This document shows positions 1 through 8,215 of a DNA stretch of 26,017 bases, piece after piece (within the stretch, counting starts at the first letter, position 1; every line of letters starts with the position of its first letter). Made by a program: the position numbers and the translations under genes. The notes under the pieces are model-generated. The model ran no database searches. It had not been told where the DNA came from and saw only the letters and a list, made by a program, of their open reading frames with translations. Source of the stretch: Streptomyces fulvoviolaceus (GTDB lineage Bacteria > Actinomycetota > Actinomycetes > Streptomycetales > Streptomycetaceae); contig NZ_JOEY01000085.1 of assembly GCF_000718165.1 (NCBI RefSeq), positions 1 through 26,017 on the forward strand, in the 5' to 3' direction.

Positions 1-267
1 CCCACCGAACCCCGGGGCCGCACCGTCTTCCTCCAGGTCCGCGACATCTCCCACCAGAAGATCGCCGAAGTGGTCACGACCCTCTTCCCCGACCTGGACC
101 AGGACGCCGTCCGCACCCTCACCACATACGCCGTCGCCGGCGCCGACGGCCTGTTCGTACACCGCGAGGTCACCGGCGACACCGTCGACCTGGCGGCCCT
201 GTTCGAACTGCACGCCCATCTGGTCTACGACGCGGCGACCCGCATGGCAGCAAGGAGCGAGGAATGA
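1..267 (+). CDS. TetR-family regulator, C-terminal part (5' end outside window)
   Basis: The frame is open from base 1 and gives the last 88 residues of a TetR regulator, i.e. most of the ligand-binding domain without the DNA-binding head. It matches the C-terminal region of the complete TetR at 17576-18214 at roughly three quarters of positions by eye, including the shared stretches PTEPRGRTVFLQVRDI and FPDLDQDAVRTLT. An internal GTG at 70 is not a credible start because the homology runs through it to the window edge. The stop overlaps the next gene by ATGA, so the two are translationally coupled and this regulator probably controls the hydratase operon. Ligand unknown; family call firm. 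Confidence 0.9.
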   Translation, partial: PTEPRGRTVFLQVRDISHQKIAEVVTTLFPDLDQDAVRTLTTYAVAGADGLFVHREVTGDTVDLAALFELHAHLVYDAATRMAARSEE

Positions 268-1052
268 CCCTGTCCGACCGGCAGCGCGAGGAAGCCGGCC
301 TGCTGCTGCGTGAAGCCGAGCATCGCGTGGCACCGATCGACCCGCTGTCGGCCCTGCTGCCCTGCCTGGACCTAGCCGACGCCTACGCCGTCCAGCGGGA
401 CAACATCGCCTGGCGGCTGGCCGACGGGGCCAGTGTCGTCGGCCACAAGGTCGGCCTGACCTCAGCCGCGATGCAGCAGCTCCTCGGCGTGGACGAGCCC
501 GATTTCGGCCATCTGCTCGACGACATGGTCCACCGCGACGGCAGCACCGTCCTCGCGGGGCATTACTGCCAACCGCGCATCGAACCGGAGATCTGCTTCC
601 TGCTCGCCCGGCCCCTGCACGGTCCCGGCGTCACCGTCGAGGACGTCCTGGACGCCACCGAAGCGGTCGCGCCCGCCCTGGAGATCGTCGACAGCCGAAT
701 CCGCGACTGGAAGATCACCCTGGTCGACACGGTCGCCGACAACGCCAGCTCCGGCGGCCTGGTCTGCGGGGCCTGGACGCCCCTGGACGGGGTGCCCGAC
801 CTCTCCGTCATCCTCGTCGACCTGATGGTCGACGGCGAACGCGTGGCTTCGGGCAGCGGCAGGGAGGTGCTGGGCCATCCAGCCGCCGCGGTCGCCTGGC
901 TCGCGAACACCCTCGCCTCCTTCGGGACCTTCCTGGAGCAGGGGCACGTGGTGCTGCCCGGCGCCATGACCACCGCCCCCTTCATCACCGCCGGCCAGAA
1001 GGTCGAGGCGCGCTTCAGCGGTCTAGGCCCGGTGTCGGTGACCTTCGTCTAA
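264..1052 (+). CDS. mhpD: 2-keto-4-pentenoate hydratase (MhpD/HsaE family)
   Basis: A 262-residue protein that matches the family along its whole length. Established family role: metal-dependent addition of water to 2-hydroxypenta-2,4-dienoate to give 4-hydroxy-2-oxovalerate in meta-cleavage pathways; close relatives are 4-oxalocrotonate decarboxylases, which sequence alone does not exclude. Visible signatures are GHKVGLTS near residue 62, the metal ligands E107 and E109 in QPRIEPEI, E140 in PALEIVDSRIRDW, and the family block VDTVADNASSGG. The ATG is preceded by AAGGAG and overlaps the upstream TetR stop by 4 bases. The aldolase and acylating aldehyde dehydrogenase that usually follow (MhpE, MhpF) are absent here and would have to be encoded elsewhere. 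Confidence 0.9.
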   Translation: MTLSDRQREEAGLLLREAEHRVAPIDPLSALLPCLDLADAYAVQRDNIAWRLADGASVVGHKVGLTSAAMQQLLGVDEPDFGHLLDDMVHRDGSTVLAGHYCQPRIEPEICFLLARPLHGPGVTVEDVLDATEAVAPALEIVDSRIRDWKITLVDTVADNASSGGLVCGAWTPLDGVPDLSVILVDLMVDGERVASGSGREVLGHPAAAVAWLANTLASFGTFLEQGHVVLPGAMTTAPFITAGQKVEARFSGLGPVSVTFV

Positions 1053-1356
1053 AGCCCCCGGAACAAGACCCGCTCATGTCGCCTGCCCCCTTGCCGGTCT
1101 CCGCCATCTTCTCCGGCAACACCTCGCCGGAGGATTTCGCGTCCGCCGACGATCCCGTACGACCGCTGGGGACCGCGCCCAGGCCGGCCGGACCGCCAGT
1201 CGTTCCCCCTCGACTCCGTCGGCGTCCACTCCGGCTTCCCTCGGCACGCCGAGGCAGGCCGACGCGGATGGGGCGGCGGCAGGGACGGCTTGACCACCGA
1301 CGTGGGCGTCGGTCCGCTCATCGCGCAGGAGCCTCAAGAACTCAGGAGTCCGCCTC
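1053..1356 (+). other. Intergenic region, no supported gene
   Basis: This stretch of 304 bases separates the hydratase from the amidohydrolase. Open frames exist on both strands, but none shows a ribosome site plus a recognisable protein. A short plus-strand reading near 1285-1325 (GLTTDVGVGPLIAQE) faintly recalls the GPLI block of aldehyde dehydrogenases, too little to call a pseudogene. CAGGAG near 1341-1346 is the ribosome-binding site of the amidohydrolase. Confidence 0.5.
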
Positions 1357-2403
1357 ATGACCACCGCGCCACACCGGGTCGACGTCCACCAGCACATCGT
1401 CCCGCCCTTCTACCGCGACCTCCTCACCAAGGCGGGCATCGCCGACGCCGGGGGCCGCGCCCTGCCCGACTGGAGTCCCGAGGCGGCCTTGGAGCTGATG
1501 GACCTGCTGGGCACCGCCACGGCGATCGTGTCCGTCTCCACCCCCGGCACCGGCTTCCTCACCGAGCCGGGCGAGGCCGCCGCCCTGGCCCGGCAGCTCA
1601 ACGGCTTCTCCGCGTCCCTCACGGCCGAACACCCGGGCCGCTTCGGGTACTTCGCCACCCTGCCGATGCCGGATGCCGCCGCCTCGGCCGCGGAGGCCGC
1701 GCGGGCGCTGGACGAGCTGGGGGCCGACGGGGTCACCCTCCTGGCCAACAACCAGGGCACCTACCTCGGCGCGGGCGGCCAGGACGAACTGTGGCGAACC
1801 CTGGACGAGCGCGGCGCCGTCGTCTTCGTCCACCCGGCCGACCTCCCCGCACCCGCCGTCGACGGCATACCGCCGTTCGCCGCCGACTTCCTCCTCGACA
1901 CCACCCGCGCCGCCTACCTCCTCGTACGCAACGGCATCGTGCGCACCTACCCGAACATCCGGTTCATCCTCAGCCACGCCGGCGGCTTCGTGCCGTACGC
2001 CTCCCACCGCATGGCCGCCGCCATAGCCGGCGACACCGGACGCAGCCCCCTGGACACCCTGGACGACTTCCGCGGCTTCTACTTCGACACCGCCCTCTCC
2101 TCCAGCCCCGCAGCCCTGCCCACCCTGCTCGCCTTCGCCCGCCCCGGCCACGTCCTCTTCGGCAGCGACTGGCCCTTCGCCCCCACCCCCGCCGGCCAGT
2201 ACTTTGCAGTCGGCCTCGACACCGAAGTCGCCCCCGGCACGCTCCAGTCCGTCAACCGCACCAACGCCGAAGCCCTCTTCCCCCTCCTGGCCGCCATCCC
2301 CACTCCGACGCAGACCCGTCCGGCCCCGGTACGCCTGCGCCAGGACGCCCAACGGGCCGCCGCCCGCCTGCTCTTCAAGCTCGTCCAACCCGGCACCGAC
2401 TGA
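1357..2403 (+). CDS. Amidohydrolase-2 family metal enzyme (decarboxylase/hydrolase type)
   Basis: A 348-residue TIM-barrel protein of the amidohydrolase-2 family, which includes aminocarboxymuconate-semialdehyde, 6-methylsalicylate and gamma-resorcylate decarboxylases. The expected metal and catalytic residues are all present: H11 and H13 in DVHQH, H159 in VFVHPAD, H207 in ILSHAGG and D271 in LFGSDWPF. CAGGAG lies 8 bases before the ATG. The MFS gene follows after 10 bases, with its ribosome site overlapping this stop codon, so the two are cotranscribed. Next to a meta-cleavage hydratase, non-oxidative decarboxylation of an aromatic acid or a ring-cleavage intermediate is the likely role. The exact substrate is inference. 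Confidence 0.85.
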   Translation: MTTAPHRVDVHQHIVPPFYRDLLTKAGIADAGGRALPDWSPEAALELMDLLGTATAIVSVSTPGTGFLTEPGEAAALARQLNGFSASLTAEHPGRFGYFATLPMPDAAASAAEAARALDELGADGVTLLANNQGTYLGAGGQDELWRTLDERGAVVFVHPADLPAPAVDGIPPFAADFLLDTTRAAYLLVRNGIVRTYPNIRFILSHAGGFVPYASHRMAAAIAGDTGRSPLDTLDDFRGFYFDTALSSSPAALPTLLAFARPGHVLFGSDWPFAPTPAGQYFAVGLDTEVAPGTLQSVNRTNAEALFPLLAAIPTPTQTRPAPVRLRQDAQRAAARLLFKLVQPGTD

Positions 2404-2413
2404 GGACGTCTCC

Positions 2414-3970
2414 ATGACCACCACCCCCCACCCGCAGACCGGGGAAACCCAGGGAACCGACCCGACGGTCGCTACCGGCCCCGCCGGACACCGCGGCGTG
2501 CTGTTCGCGATGTGCCTGGCGCTCGTCCTCGTCGTCGCCTCCGTCTCCGCGCTCAACCTCGCCCTGCCCGACCTCGCCATCGACCTGTCGGCCTCCAACA
2601 GCGACCTGACCTGGATCGCCGACGCCTACACCGTCGCCCTGGCCGCCCTGGTGCTACCGCTCGGCGCCATTGGCGACCGCCTCGGACGCCGCAACGTCCT
2701 CATCGCCGGCACCGTCGTCTTCGGTGCGGCGTCCCTGGCCGCCTCCTTCGCCGACTCCACGTCCACGCTGATCGCCTGGCGGGCCGTCATGGGCCTCGGC
2801 GCCGCCATGATCATGCCCGGGACGCTCTCCACCATCACCGCCGCCTTCCCGCCCGAGCAGCGCGCCAAGGGCGTTGCCACCTGGTCCGGGTTCGCGGCCG
2901 CCGGCGCCATCATCGGCATGCTCGCCGCGGGCGCCCTGCTGGAGCAGTTCTCCTGGCGGTCGATCTTCGTCACCAGCGCCGCCGTCGCCCTGGCCGCCGC
3001 ACTCGCCGCGGTCCTCCTGGCGCCCAACACCAAGGACTCCCACCCGCACCGGCCCGACGTGGCCGGGGCCGTGACCACCGCCCTGGGGATCGGCACCCTC
3101 GTGTTCGGCATCATCGAGGGCAACGAGAAGGGCTGGACGGAACCCGTGGTGATCGGCGCCTTCGCCGTCACGGTGCTGTCCTTCGCCGTCTACGGCTACC
3201 TCGGCCTGCGCACCGAACACCCGCTGCTCGACCCCGCCCTGTTCGGCATCCCCGGCTTCCGCGCCGGCGCCGTCACCGTCCTGGTGCAGTTCATGGCCGT
3301 CTTCGGATTCTTCTATGTGGGGCTGCAGTACCTGCAACTCATCCTCGACTACAGCCCGTTCAAAGCCGCCGCCGCCCTCGTCCCCGTCGCCGCCGTCGTC
3401 CTGCCCACCTCCCAGCTCACCCCGCACCTGGTGCGCCGCGCCGGCATGAAGGCCGTCATGGTGGTGGGTCTGGTGCTGCTCGCCTCCGGCCTGTTCCTGA
3501 TCTCGCTCCTCGACGTCGGCTCCGGCTACCTGCCCTTCCTCGGCGGCCTCGTCCTCTGCGGCTTCGGCATCGGCCTGACCGGCGCTGTGGGCACCGCGGC
3601 CATCACCGGCTCTCTCGGCCGCGGCCAGCAGGGCGTCGCCTCCGCCATGAACGACACCACCCGAGAGGTCGGTTCAGCGGTCGGCATCGCCCTCATGGGT
3701 TCGATCTACGGCAGCCACTACCGCTCCAGTCTCCCCGACTCCGTCCGCCAACTCCCTGCCGAGGCAGCCGAGTCCGTGGAACACTCGGCAGCCGCCGGCC
3801 TCTATGTCGCCGACCGCCTCGGCACCCAGGGCGCGGCCCTCGCCGAAGGCGTCAAGTCGGCGTTCATGGACGGCCTGTCCGCCTCCCTGATCGCCGTGAC
3901 CGCGGTCGTCCTCGCCGCGGCCATCGGCTGCCTCTTCCGCGCGCCGAAGACACCGCCCACCGCGGACTGA
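2414..3970 (+). CDS. MFS transporter, DHA2 (14-TM) family
   Basis: The 518-residue protein has the length and layout of DHA2 drug:proton antiporters, with 14 predicted membrane helices. The first helix follows a cytoplasmic N-terminus of about 30 residues. Motif A is seen as GAIGDRLGRRNVLIAG in the loop between helices 2 and 3. The helix-5 block carries GFAAAGAIIGMLAAGALLE, resembling motif C of exporters. The start ATG at 2414 is preceded by GAGG at 2402-2405, which overlaps the amidohydrolase stop; frames extending further upstream run through that gene and are not real. A role in exporting or importing an aromatic compound handled by the neighbouring enzymes is inferred from context. Confidence 0.88.
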   Translation: MTTTPHPQTGETQGTDPTVATGPAGHRGVLFAMCLALVLVVASVSALNLALPDLAIDLSASNSDLTWIADAYTVALAALVLPLGAIGDRLGRRNVLIAGTVVFGAASLAASFADSTSTLIAWRAVMGLGAAMIMPGTLSTITAAFPPEQRAKGVATWSGFAAAGAIIGMLAAGALLEQFSWRSIFVTSAAVALAAALAAVLLAPNTKDSHPHRPDVAGAVTTALGIGTLVFGIIEGNEKGWTEPVVIGAFAVTVLSFAVYGYLGLRTEHPLLDPALFGIPGFRAGAVTVLVQFMAVFGFFYVGLQYLQLILDYSPFKAAAALVPVAAVVLPTSQLTPHLVRRAGMKAVMVVGLVLLASGLFLISLLDVGSGYLPFLGGLVLCGFGIGLTGAVGTAAITGSLGRGQQGVASAMNDTTREVGSAVGIALMGSIYGSHYRSSLPDSVRQLPAEAAESVEHSAAAGLYVADRLGTQGAALAEGVKSAFMDGLSASLIAVTAVVLAAAIGCLFRAPKTPPTAD

Positions 3971-3990
3971 CCTTCCGTCCAGTGACGCGG

Positions 3991-4032
3991 GCTCCCGCCA
4001 GGTCGCGACTCGCGCGCGGTCCTGGCGGGAGC
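3991..4032 (+). terminator. Hairpin terminator after MFS gene
   Basis: Perfect 12-bp inverted repeat (GCTCCCGCCAGG and its complement) at 3991-4002 and 4021-4032 with an 18-base loop, 20 bases after the MFS stop. There is no T-run, as is common for high-GC actinobacterial terminators. It lies between convergent genes and could serve both strands. Confidence 0.75.
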
Positions 4033-4082
4033 GAGCCGTCACGGCATGGCCCGCGACCGGCAGGACATGACCACCGGGTTCG

Positions 4083-4478
4083 TCAAGGATGTGTGGCGAA
4101 GTACCGGGCGATGCCGGCGATTCCGCCGCTGACGGCCCGCTCGACAATGGGCGCCAGGCCCTCCGGAAGGATCTCCTGGCTGTAGACCACGCGTGAGCCG
4201 TCTCCGTCGGGGAGCACGTCGATGGTGCCGAGATGGAAGTCGATGGGCTGGGGCAGCCCCTCGACGAACCGGTACTGGAAACGCCTCAGTTCGTCGTACT
4301 TGGTCACGACGAGGGCCTTCAGTGTCCCCTCGGGTGTGCGCAGGTGGCAGTGCACGCCGTCGAAGTATGCCTCCTGCACGGCCGGGAACCACTCCGGGAT
4401 CGTGCTCACGTCGGTGAGCACGGCCCAGACGCGGTCAGGGTCCTGCTCGACCTGGGTGTCGAAACGAAGAGTCGTCAC
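4083..4478 (-). CDS. SRPBCC-superfamily protein (polyketide cyclase/dehydrase-like)
   Basis: A small protein of 131 residues. The pattern TQVEQDPDRVWAVLTDVSTIPEWFP at the N-terminus, a central beta region with YRFVEGLPQPIDFHLG, and the C-terminal long-helix segment starting EGLAPIVERAV are typical of START/SRPBCC helix-grip folds, which bind hydrophobic ligands. The GTG at 4478 is chosen because AAGGAGG lies just upstream; a GTG at 4499 would add 7 residues and include that ribosome site as coding. No catalytic residue can be assigned. It stands alone, pointing toward the MFS terminator. Confidence 0.75.
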   Translation of the reverse strand: MTTLRFDTQVEQDPDRVWAVLTDVSTIPEWFPAVQEAYFDGVHCHLRTPEGTLKALVVTKYDELRRFQYRFVEGLPQPIDFHLGTIDVLPDGDGSRVVYSQEILPEGLAPIVERAVSGGIAGIARYFATHP

Positions 4479-4567
4479 ATGCCCTCCTTGGGCCGCCACG
4501 GTGTCAGGGGATACGAAGAACTACGGCGCCTCACCGCGGAGCCCGGTCGGGCATGGGCTTGCGGTGC

Positions 4568-4819
4568 TCACGGCCGCGGGGAAGCGGCCGCAGGGCTCGG
4601 CACGTGCGGCAGCGGCTCCCCCGAGCGGGCGGCGTCGCCGTCGATGTAAATGGCGTGGTTCGAGCCGAGATGCCAGGTGCCGCGACAGCGACCCAGCTGT
4701 AGCACGCCGCCCACATGCCGCAGTTGCTCGAGTTGGGCGGCCGGGTCGGACGGCGGCTTCGGAATCCCCGGTGCGGCCATGCCCTCGGGCAGGGGAAGCG
4801 TGGATGCAGGGGTGGACAT
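4568..4819 (-). CDS. Small hypothetical protein, possibly a SnoaL-like remnant
   Basis: An 83-codon frame with ATG preceded by GAGGAG at good spacing. The protein is Pro/Ala-rich at both ends. The middle, GTWHLGSNHAIYIDGDAAR, resembles the strand region of SnoaL/NTF2-like proteins (HHxxNxxIxxDGDxAR), but the rest of that fold is absent. It lies directly downstream of a clearly decayed transporter, so it may be the wreck of a longer gene or a fortuitous frame. Function not assignable. Confidence 0.35.
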   Translation of the reverse strand: MSTPASTLPLPEGMAAPGIPKPPSDPAAQLEQLRHVGGVLQLGRCRGTWHLGSNHAIYIDGDAARSGEPLPHVPSPAAASPRP

Positions 4820-4855
4820 GCTCCGGACTCCTCTGTGAACAGGTTGAGCAGCCGC

Positions 4856-5437
4856 TCATGGCGACCAGGTGGACCATGTCACGGCTGTGGCCTCTCCGCC
4901 ACGGCCACCGTCCCGTGAAGGGCGAGCCACAGGCGCCGCCACCACCACCGTGGCGAGGCCAAGGAGGCCGACGGCCACGGCGAGGCTTGCGACGACGGAT
5001 GCGACAGCGATGAGGACGAGCGGGCAGAAGAACAGTCCGAAGAGGAACGCCGCCGTCCACAGACCGGTGCCGCGGCCGTGCTCGGCGTACTCCAGCTTGG
5101 ACAATCCCCCAGGTGAGCAGCGAGGGCAGCAGGAGACCGGTGCCGACGCAGTTGAGGACCGCATCGGCGATCAGGACCACAGGGGTGCCGGCCGGCGCCA
5201 TCACCGCGAATCCAGCCGCGCACCAGGGTGAAGATCGCGGGCAGCCTGCGCTCCGGTCGGCCGGACCGCTCGGCGAAGACGACGCGGCCGACCACAGTGG
5301 CGGCGCCGGCCAGCGCGGTCGCCACCGATGACCCCGCTCGACTCGACGCCCAGGTCGTCCACGAGGTACGCCGTCTCCATCGGGACCGGGTAGAAGACGA
5401 TGCCGCCGAACACCGACAGCGTGCAGATGCCCGCCAT
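4856..5437 (-). pseudogene. MFS transporter remnant (C-terminal half, three frameshifts)
   Basis: Read on the minus strand, transporter-like protein continues across three frame changes. The first segment starts at 5437 (MAGICTLSVFGGIVFYP, then DDLGVESSGVIG). It switches near 5330 to VATALAGAATVVGRVVF and ends in AIFTLVRG. It switches near 5215 to FAVMAPAGTPVVLIADAV and then LLLPSLLTWG. It switches again near 5105 to SKLEYAEHGRGTGLWTAAFL and GLFFCPLVLIAVASVVASLA, ending at a TGA at 4856. About 190 residues, or six helices, remain, corresponding to the second half of a 12-helix carrier. The N-terminal half is gone; a long palindrome lies just upstream. Sequencing error cannot be excluded for one shift but is unlikely for three plus the truncation. 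Confidence 0.7.
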
Positions 5438-5493
5438 TCCGCACGGGGAACGGTCGTGCTTCGTCGCAGGACGAGTCCTCGTACCGGAACGCC

Positions 5494-5549
5494 TGAGAAC
5501 GGATGGGGCCCGATCCAACCGCGGTTGGATCGGGCCCCATCCGTTCTCA
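5494..5549 (-). terminator. 56-bp perfect palindrome at the kinase stop codon
   Basis: Two perfectly complementary 28-base arms (5494-5521 and 5522-5549) meet without spacer at CCAACCG/CGGTTGG. The kinase stop TGA occupies 5549-5547, so the RNA hairpin begins at the stop codon itself. As RNA it would be an extremely stable stem with a tight turn, sufficient to terminate the kinase transcript. It also marks the boundary with the decayed MFS gene. Confidence 0.75.
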
Positions 5550-7613
5550 CGAAGCACCAGTCGGCGATGTCGTAGGCGTCTCAGTCGTCGTATCATCGCC
5601 GGTCGTCGTATCGCCGCCGGTCGTCGTCCCGGCGTCCGATGTCCCCGAACTCGGGTCCTCAGTGAAGACGATCACGGTGCTCCCCGCCTCGACCTCGCTT
5701 CCCGCCGGCGGAGTACTCGTCGTCACCACGGAGTCGGAGGCCTGGGAGTACCCGGAGGCGATGGCAGCCTGGAGACCGAGCCCGTCCAGTTCGTCCTGGA
5801 TCTCGGCGAGGGTCTTGCCGACGATGTCGGTGGGGATCTGCACGGTCGGCACGGACTTGGCGACCTGGACGTCGATCGCGGAGCCGGTGTCGGCCTCCTC
5901 ACCGGAGGCGACGCTCTGTCCGACCACGGTTCCGGACTCGGCACCGCTGTCGACCTCGGTCGTGTCGCCCAGCTTCAGGTCGTGCTCGGCCAGCAGCTTC
6001 CGGGCCTCGCTCACCGTGCTGCCGCTGAGGTCCGGAACCGTGGCCTTCTCGGCCTCCTTGGCGGCCGTGAGAGTGACTTCGGTGCCCTTCTCGACTTTCT
6101 CGCCGCCGTCCGGGTTCTGCTTGAGGACGGTGCCAGGGTCCTCCGTGGACTCCACGTGCCGGAGCTTCACCTTGAAACCCTTGTCCTCCAGGATCCGGGA
6201 CGCGTCGTCCTCGTTCTTGTCCGTGACGTCCGGCACCTCCACCTTCGGCGCACCGGTCGAGACGGTGACCGACACGGCCTCCCCCTTGGCGAGTTCGCCG
6301 TCCGTCGGGCTCTGCGTGCAGACGTGACCCTTGGGCTGGTCGGCGCAGAGCTCCCGCTTCTCCACGGTGAGCGTGAGGCCGACGTTGTCCGCCGTCCGCC
6401 GGGCATCGTCGAGGGTCTGGCCGACCAGGTCCGGTACGTCCGCCTTGCCGTCGTCGGCGCTGCCCCCGCCGAACATGAACCAGCCGACCACGAGCGCCAT
6501 GACCACGACGGCGACGCTCGCCACGACCAGCACCACACTCCCCCGCCGGCGTCCGGGCTTCTCCTCGTCGCCGTCGTCGTAAGAGTCGTCGACCGCCTCC
6601 CGCGGGGACTCGGCGCCCGCCACCCGCATTCCCGAACCGAGACGTGCCTCGACGTCGGCGAGCATCTCCGCGGCGGACTGGTAGCGGTACCCGGGATCCT
6701 TCTCCAGGGCTCGCAGGACGATCGCGTCCACCTCGGGACCGATCTCGGGGTTGTAGAGGCTCGGCGGGCGCGGAGCCTCCTGGATGTGCTGGTACATCAC
6801 CGACATCGGCGAGTCACCGGTGAACGGCGTACGGAAGGTGAGCAGTTCGTACAGCAAGCAGCCCACCGAGTACAGGTCGGAGCGGGCGTCGATGTCCTGC
6901 CCGAGCGCCTGTTCCGGCGAGAGGTACTGTGCGGTGCCGATGACGACGGACGTCTGCGTCATACCGACATCCCGCGCGTCGCGGGCGATCCCGAAGTCCA
7001 TGACCTTGACCTGACCGGCCCAGGTCACCATGACGTTGGCCGGCTTGATGTCCCGGTGCACGATGCTGTGCTGGTGGGAGTGGTCGAGGGCCCGCAGGAC
7101 ACCGGCCGTCACCTCCAGGGCACGTTCGACGGTCAACGGCGGGCCGGAGTACAGGGCCTCGCGCAGGGTCGTACCGTCGACGTACTCCATCACGAGGTAC
7201 GGCAGCGGACATCCGGCGCCCTCCCAAGCGCCGCCGTACGGCATGTACGCGTCCTCGCCCGTGTCGTACACGGCGGCGATGGTCGGGTGGTTAAGCGAAG
7301 CCGTGGACTGGGCCTCCCGGCGGAACCGCTCCAGGAACGTCTGGTCCTGGGCGAGGTCCGGCCGCAGGGTCTTCACGGCGACACTGCGGTCCAGCCGGTG
7401 GTCGTGCGCGAGATGCACCTCGGCCATGCCGCCGGAGCCCAGGAGCAGGCGAAGTTCGTAACGGCCGCCGAGGACGGCCGACGCACTGTGCTGGGTGCCG
7501 TGCCCCTGCTGGAGGGGGCCCGGGTGGGAGATGGTCAGGTCGTCTGGTCCGCCGAGGTTCACTGCACTTCTCCACAGGGGGTCGGAAGTCTGGGCCCAGG
7601 CAGGTAGCAACAT
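5547..7613 (-). CDS. Ser/Thr protein kinase with four PASTA repeats (PknB-like)
   Basis: A membrane kinase of 688 residues. The kinase domain spans about residues 51-325, with glycine loop GSGGMAEV, lysine K81 (AVKTL), catalytic D188 (HRDIKPAN), DFG at 206-208 and activation loop ending in GTAQYLSPEQ. A basic and acidic linker leads to one membrane helix (about 358-381). Four extracellular PASTA repeats follow, beginning near VPDLVGQ, VPDVTDK, VPDLSGS and PTDIVGK, then a Thr/Gly-rich tail. PASTA domains bind peptidoglycan fragments or muropeptides. Two oddities are an insertion around residues 121-138 (AYMPYGGAWEGAGCPLP) and a Cys pair in PASTA 1 (ELCADQPKGHVC). GTG at 7562 (18 codons in, preceded by GGAGAA) is an alternative start. 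It is not beside the usual pbpA/rodA/pstP cluster, so it is probably an additional PASTA kinase. Confidence 0.93.
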   Translation of the reverse strand: MLLPAWAQTSDPLWRSAVNLGGPDDLTISHPGPLQQGHGTQHSASAVLGGRYELRLLLGSGGMAEVHLAHDHRLDRSVAVKTLRPDLAQDQTFLERFRREAQSTASLNHPTIAAVYDTGEDAYMPYGGAWEGAGCPLPYLVMEYVDGTTLREALYSGPPLTVERALEVTAGVLRALDHSHQHSIVHRDIKPANVMVTWAGQVKVMDFGIARDARDVGMTQTSVVIGTAQYLSPEQALGQDIDARSDLYSVGCLLYELLTFRTPFTGDSPMSVMYQHIQEAPRPPSLYNPEIGPEVDAIVLRALEKDPGYRYQSAAEMLADVEARLGSGMRVAGAESPREAVDDSYDDGDEEKPGRRRGSVVLVVASVAVVVMALVVGWFMFGGGSADDGKADVPDLVGQTLDDARRTADNVGLTLTVEKRELCADQPKGHVCTQSPTDGELAKGEAVSVTVSTGAPKVEVPDVTDKNEDDASRILEDKGFKVKLRHVESTEDPGTVLKQNPDGGEKVEKGTEVTLTAAKEAEKATVPDLSGSTVSEARKLLAEHDLKLGDTTEVDSGAESGTVVGQSVASGEEADTGSAIDVQVAKSVPTVQIPTDIVGKTLAEIQDELDGLGLQAAIASGYSQASDSVVTTSTPPAGSEVEAGSTVIVFTEDPSSGTSDAGTTTGGDTTTGDDTTTETPTTSPTGAS

Positions 7614-7646
7614 CGCGACGCCTCACGAGGCCAGGGAGCACAGACA

Positions 7647-7676
7647 AGATAATTACACATCTCCGAGCAATTATCT
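7647..7676 (-). promoter_or_regulatory. AT-rich inverted repeat upstream of kinase (candidate operator)
   Basis: Perfect 8-bp arms AGATAATT (7647-7654) and AATTATCT (7669-7676) separated by 14 bases, 34-63 bases before the kinase ATG. The AT content stands out sharply from its surroundings, and the arm spacing of about two helical turns suits a dimeric regulator. A promoter could overlap it, but I cannot place -35/-10 boxes confidently. Confidence 0.5.
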
Positions 7677-7709
7677 GCGGGGGTCGGATACGACCCAGTG
7701 AGAGGCTGC

Positions 7710-8215
7710 TCACTCACTCGCAGTCCGACAGGAAACCTGACGGGACCAAGCGGCGCGCACAGGAGAACTCCGGCGCCGCGCGCCGGGGCCTGGTCCGAGT
7801 CCTAATGGGCGGCGAAGCAAGCCATCGCTATCCGAATCCGGAGTGAGAGCTCTTTCGACAGACCGCGAGGCTCGCTTCAGCAGGGCGACCGTAATCGCTT
7901 CGAGGCCGGCGCTGAGCACCGCAGGCGGCAGATGAGTGTGGAAGACACCGTCCCGCTGTCCTCGCTCCAGGATGGCCGTGACCTGCTCATGGGCCGGTGC
8001 CAGGATCTCGGCGACGCGTTGCGCGCCCAGGTCGTGTCGGGCCAGCGCGAGGAGCATCCGGTAGCGATCGCCCACGGGCCAGATCGACAGCACGAATCGC
8101 GCGAGGGCCCGGTCGGCCGGATCCGACGGCTCTGCCCCGGCCGCCACAGCGCCCCGGAGGCTCTCGGAGGTTTCCTCGGCCAGCGCCTCCAGAAGGGCTG
8201 CCCGCTCGACAAGGG
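7710..8215 (-). pseudogene. TetR-family regulator, C-terminal fragment lacking the DNA-binding head
   Basis: Minus-strand frame reading ERAALLEALAEE, then ALARFVLSIWPVGDRYRMLL and HLPPAVLSAGLEAITVAL, which is the helical ligand-binding half of a TetR protein. The helix-turn-helix part that should lie upstream (above about 8215) is missing; the DNA there instead encodes a Trm112-like protein on the other strand. The extreme C-terminus is a Pro/Arg-rich low-complexity run that may also be out of frame. A GTG at 8147 gives a 145-codon frame but has no good ribosome site. Confidence 0.55.

Noticed and set aside
1076..1360. Possible small gene or aldehyde dehydrogenase remnant between mhpD and the amidohydrolase
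   Set aside because: Only a handful of residues (VGPLI) resemble the family, with no continuing homology in any frame.
5400..7607. Very long open frame on the plus strand opposite the PASTA kinase (over 700 codons)
   Set aside because: It mirrors the kinase gene in a high-GC genome where antisense frames stay open by chance. It is His/Arg/Gly/Val-rich low-complexity protein with no family signature, while the minus strand encodes a complete kinase.
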